NCBI GenBank assembly: GCA_001839685.1
Contig: MLAK01000583.1
Coordinates: 1-18,388, forward strand
DNA length: 18,388 nt
Origin: Tritrichomonas foetus
Lineage: Eukaryota; Parabasalia; Tritrichomonadida; Tritrichomonadidae
Reading direction: 5' to 3'
The notes beneath the pieces were generated by a model that was given only the letters and a program-made list of their open reading frames with translations, was not told the origin of the DNA and did no database searches. Below, piece after piece: positions 15,481-18,388 of the stretch (within the stretch, counting starts at the first letter, position 1; every line of letters starts with the position of its first letter). A program made the translations under genes and the position numbers.

Positions 15481-17451
15481 TTAACTTTTTTGCTCAAAAA
15501 AGTCAGATTTGGAATCATTTAATGAATCCAAGTTCGTTAAACAAAACATCTCACTCACATTTGGATCTTTTGTTAATGATAACTTCCTCAAAGCTCTTCC
15601 AGAATACAGTTTAAACACACTAAGCACACTTTCTTCAGTTGATTGAAACAGTGATTTATTTCTAAAGAAGAAATTCTCCTCTTCTTTCAGCTTTTGAATA
15701 TCCTGCAACTTACTTGACATATCTGAACAGATACAATCATCAAAAGTTATTTCGATTTGATCTTTAGGAATATCGGTTTCAATTTCAATTTTCTCAATTG
15801 CATCAGCAACTGTTGGATTCGGTAGAAATGTAAGATTGTACTCTTCACCGGTATTTTCATACAAAAATACAATATTTATCATTTTCATATTTTTCAATAA
15901 ACCAGCAGCAGTTCTCAAGGCTATTGGTTTATTATCGTCTTTAACTACAACAACAATTGGTCGAATATTCGAAAGTGGTAATACTGATAACTTCATACTA
16001 TCATTTAAATAGCGACCATTTAATAGTAAATCGATGTTGGATACATCTTTAATCCCTAAAGTTTTCGCAATGAAAGCTCGGGCACTTTTTACGAGTTCTT
16101 TACTACCAAAAACATGTGAAAGTTGTTTTTTGCCCTGCACTGAGAAAATTACCGTACCACCTTCATGAGGTTTCTCAATATATGAACCAGAATCTTCGTC
16201 GACATAATCTAAAATGTTTGTTGATGAATTATTTGCAGATCGACTGAGAGTATAATTAACTGTGATTTCAGAGCCATCTCCAATTCCATAATCTCGACAA
16301 GTTTTTTCATTTTCAAGGACCTGGTCTTGATATTTGATAGTAAAAGGTCTGCTACCAATATAGTCTCTTACTTTTTCATATAGTTCCGAAATTTGATAAC
16401 AATTTCTAAATTTCATTTTTTGTGCTTTTTTGTTTGCAATTTTAATGTTTAATGTGATTTTAGTAACTTTTTCCATAACAATAATTAAATTTGCCATAGT
16501 TATATTAAGTTCAGAAAACTTTGCTTTTTTGTGTAGCTTTTTTCCATTTAATAATAACGAAGTGCCTTTATATTTGAAATTTTGGCACTTTTTGTTAATA
16601 AAATCACCAACTGTAAAATCACGCTCCAATTCAAATGAACGCGGAATTGGACTATCTGGAAATAAAAAGAAATATGACGGACTTTTTGGAATTTGAGCAT
16701 TAACAATTTTGACTAATATTGGATCTTTAGTTTCTTTAAGTTGATCTCCTTTTTTTAATAGTTCATTATTTTGTGAATTATATAATTCTATATTTTCAGA
16801 AGTTAAATGAGTGAGCAGACTAAACCTTTTATTTATTTCGTCAGCCACTCTTGCGTAAATAGTTCTTGGTATTTTACATGATAGGGTCAAATCAAAAAGT
16901 GGAACTGTGTCTGGGCTCACAATAAATGAAAAATTTGAATGGTCAGGAAGAATAATATGATATTTTTTGACAGCATTATAGATGCTGAAGAGGGTATTTA
17001 CTGCCATTATTTCAGATTTTTTCGATGAATATGAACAGCAAATTTTTATTGGATTCAATTGAAGTTTCTCTTGAAATAAATTCCGGATTGATATAACTTT
17101 GGTTCCTTCAGGAATAAGAACATATATTGTTTCTCTGTGGCCGGTCAAATCGAGATAAAAAGGATAAAACGCGATATTTCTCGAAAGCTTTGCTGTTAAA
17201 CTGATATCTTTGGAAAACTCGTAATCGTCAGGGAGTTCGTTTTTCTCCTTTTTCCCTTTTTTGAAAAACGATATATTTGTTTCTTCGATTTCAATTGGTT
17301 GTATGATTAGATGGTGTTTCGATTGTAATTTAAATGGGGAATTTTCATCGCGGCAAAAAAAACTTTTGAGATCGCTTGCTGTGAACCCTCCTTTTCGCAT
17401 ATAATATTTAAACTCGTACTTCTTTTGGAACTTAACTCTGATGGTGAACAT
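15481..17451 (-). CDS. Tandem ubiquitin-like (beta-grasp) domain protein
   Basis: A 656-residue protein that appears to be a string of about seven diverged beta-grasp modules: roughly 1-98, 107-178, 185-253, 258-328, 330-403, 430-505 and 524-600. The best are the fourth (FELERDFTVGDFINKK then SLLLNGKKL), the fifth (KITLNIKIANKKAQKMKFRN, later QVLENEKTCRDYGIGDGSEI, like the ubiquitin LSDYNIQKESTL segment), the sixth (LLLNGRYLNDS) and the seventh (ITFDDCICSD). None ends in the Gly-Gly needed for conjugation, so it is not a polyubiquitin precursor. No protease, ligase, UBA or membrane segment is visible. The tail is Ser/Asp-rich. The ATG at 17451 is the first in frame and the stop reads TAAA. 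A scaffold that presents ubiquitin-like surfaces is plausible, or a FERM-type/RA-like signalling adaptor; the count of modules is by eye. Confidence 0.75.
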   Translation of the reverse strand: MFTIRVKFQKKYEFKYYMRKGGFTASDLKSFFCRDENSPFKLQSKHHLIIQPIEIEETNISFFKKGKKEKNELPDDYEFSKDISLTAKLSRNIAFYPFYLDLTGHRETIYVLIPEGTKVISIRNLFQEKLQLNPIKICCSYSSKKSEIMAVNTLFSIYNAVKKYHIILPDHSNFSFIVSPDTVPLFDLTLSCKIPRTIYARVADEINKRFSLLTHLTSENIELYNSQNNELLKKGDQLKETKDPILVKIVNAQIPKSPSYFFLFPDSPIPRSFELERDFTVGDFINKKCQNFKYKGTSLLLNGKKLHKKAKFSELNITMANLIIVMEKVTKITLNIKIANKKAQKMKFRNCYQISELYEKVRDYIGSRPFTIKYQDQVLENEKTCRDYGIGDGSEITVNYTLSRSANNSSTNILDYVDEDSGSYIEKPHEGGTVIFSVQGKKQLSHVFGSKELVKSARAFIAKTLGIKDVSNIDLLLNGRYLNDSMKLSVLPLSNIRPIVVVVKDDNKPIALRTAAGLLKNMKMINIVFLYENTGEEYNLTFLPNPTVADAIEKIEIETDIPKDQIEITFDDCICSDMSSKLQDIQKLKEEENFFFRNKSLFQSTEESVLSVFKLYSGRALRKLSLTKDPNVSEMFCLTNLDSLNDSKSDFFEQKS

Positions 17452-17923
17452 TATTCGTCGTCAGCTTTTTCCTTCCTGATTCGGTTTTCACTTTTTATAT
17501 TGATATTAACAATCTGGAACTTTCAATATGATCATCGATATTTCACTTTTTGACATCATTATGAAACTTTTCCAATACTATTGATAGAATAATTGAATGA
17601 ATACAATTCTGAAAGATAATTCAGATCCAATTATTAAAAAGTTGAAAATCTTTTCAAATTCTGAAAAAATCTATCATCTCGCGTCTCAATTTTTCATTAG
17701 TGATTGAAAACTATCAAAAAATATTTTATTCTTAGAAAAATTCTCGATAAATGGAATGTAATCCTGACTGTACTGCTTTGAAATATTACTCCATGAATCC
17801 TAATTAATAGTATTTACCAAATTCAAGCCAAATGATCATCATTTTCTGGAGAGACGCCAATATCATTTACATTATGCAAAGAAAAATAAACGTGCAACTT
17901 TGGAATGATTAAAGTATTTTCTG

Positions 17924-18013
17924 AAAGTGCGACCAGTTTTACTGTGAACACTTTTAGGTAATTTGACTTTTCATTTGACCTTAAAATGATCAAGGAATAA
18001 CTGGTCGCACTTT
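17924..18013. repeat. Perfect 15-bp inverted repeat flanking a 60-bp core
   Basis: AAAGTGCGACCAGTT at 17924-17938 is exactly complementary to AACTGGTCGCACTTT at 17999-18013. The core includes ATTTGAC twice (17961-17967 and 17973-17979), and a third copy follows the right arm at 18014-18020. The arms are much richer in G+C than the surroundings. No clear target-site duplication is visible at the outer edges. It could be a small non-autonomous element (MITE-like), a paired factor-binding site or a structured RNA. Confidence 0.65.
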
Positions 18014-18108
18014 ATTTGACATAGAAAATAATCATTAAAACTCAGAGATGATAATGGCATGTACTGAGAATGGTACTCCCGGATAACCGCCGACAATTTG
18101 AGATGTGC

Positions 18109-18133
18109 ACTCAAAAAGTTCGGGGTTTTGAGT
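18109..18133. other. Hairpin with G-rich loop
   Basis: ACTCAAAA (18109-18116) and TTTTGAGT (18126-18133) form a perfect 8-bp stem around a 9-base loop AGTTCGGGG. The stem sequence recalls the ACTCAAAA runs at the left end of the window (41-51, 86-96). Confidence 0.4.
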
Positions 18134-18339
18134 TATTTTCAATTTTTTGTATGTATTTTTTCCTATGTATAGAAAAAAAAAAATAGAAATTGAATGTAAA
18201 AAAAAAAGTATTCAAATTTTTTAAAAAAGAAATTGAATTTTTCTCTTTCCTTTTTAAGGTTTATAAATGAATAAAGAAATTAATTATTGAATATTTAAAT
18301 GAAGAAATTTTGTAAATTCATGATGTAAGTTGTAAATTC

Positions 18340-18388
18340 ATTCATTGTGTTGTCATTGCATTCATTGTGTTGTCATTGCATTCATTAT
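18340..18388. repeat. 20-bp tandem repeat, cut by the window edge
   Basis: The unit ATTCATTGTGTTGTCATTGC occurs at 18340-18359 and again at 18360-18379. A third copy begins at 18380 and then departs or is cut. Just before it, TTGTAAATTCAT occurs twice (about 18310 and 18330). This is a minisatellite-type repeat; its true length lies outside the window. Confidence 0.75.

Larger units (their letters stand above)
17452..18388. other. Gene-free right end, 937 bp
   Basis: No convincing gene lies here. The left part should hold the promoter of the tandem ubiquitin-like gene: TATAAAAAG (minus sense, 17491-17499) lies 39 bases before its ATG. The rest contains the inverted repeat at 17924-18013, a hairpin at 18109-18133, A/T tracts at about 18171-18240, and a 20-bp tandem repeat running off the edge. 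A short GC-richer patch (about 18077-18094) stands out from the AT background. Confidence 0.5.

Noticed and set aside
17924..18013. tRNA or other classical RNA gene at the inverted repeat
   Set aside because: No cloverleaf, A/B box or CCA-end pattern can be fitted; only the single long stem is present.

Overview
The window looks like nuclear DNA of a parabasalid protist, most like Tritrichomonas or Trichomonas. This is inferred from gene content and style; no rRNA or other species marker is present. The DNA is very AT-rich. Genes are dense, and none needs an intron to stay open. Intergenic gaps are short, and the standard code is used. Several stop codons run straight into TAAA, the arrangement of trichomonad polyadenylation signals. 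The SAS-6 gene has a TCA-type initiator a few bases before its ATG. The proteins are eukaryotic: a 7TM-RGS protein, PP2A scaffold, Dicer-like protein, Rab GTPase, DPE2-type glucanotransferase, roadblock light chain, SAS-6 and a tandem ubiquitin-like protein. There are no operons, and I found no tRNA, rRNA, transposase, viral or CRISPR feature.

Layout: ten genes alternate strictly between strands. (1) 278-1600 +, seven-helix membrane protein with a C-terminal RGS domain. (2) 1806-2075 -, 89-residue coiled-coil protein. (3) 2171-3910 +, PP2A A subunit made of HEAT repeats. (4) 4132-6543 -, helicase-less Dicer-like protein (platform/PAZ, RNase IIIa, RNase IIIb). (5) 7030-8271 +, unrecognised all-helical protein. 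(6) 8363-8968 -, Rab GTPase with a CC tail. (7) 9408-12287 +, DPE2-like GH77 protein with two CBM20 domains. (8) 12733-13041 -, roadblock/LC7 dynein light chain. (9) 13401-15035 +, SAS-6. (10) 15481-17451 -, protein of about seven ubiquitin-like modules. The last 0.94 kb is gene-free. It holds a perfect 15-bp inverted repeat, a small hairpin, A/T tracts and the start of a 20-bp tandem repeat.

The genes do not form one pathway. They cover G-protein signalling, phosphatase scaffolding, RNA silencing, vesicle traffic, glycogen metabolism, dynein transport and basal-body assembly. The most notable result is that two proteins of enzyme families have lost catalytic residues. The Dicer-like protein lacks nearly all the acidic metal ligands in both RNase III domains. 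The DPE2-like protein has Tyr at the acid/base Glu position and Thr at the invariant Arg position. Both reading frames are otherwise intact and well conserved, so these look like retained pseudoenzymes rather than decaying genes. Other points of interest are the 7TM-RGS fusion, the tandem ubiquitin-like protein, TATAAGG boxes shared by several promoters, and the unexplained inverted-repeat element near the right end.

Five long reading frames begin at TTG or GTG (positions 251, 6602, 6868, 8971, 9372). As this is a eukaryote, I moved four starts to the first in-frame ATG and rejected the 6602 frame.
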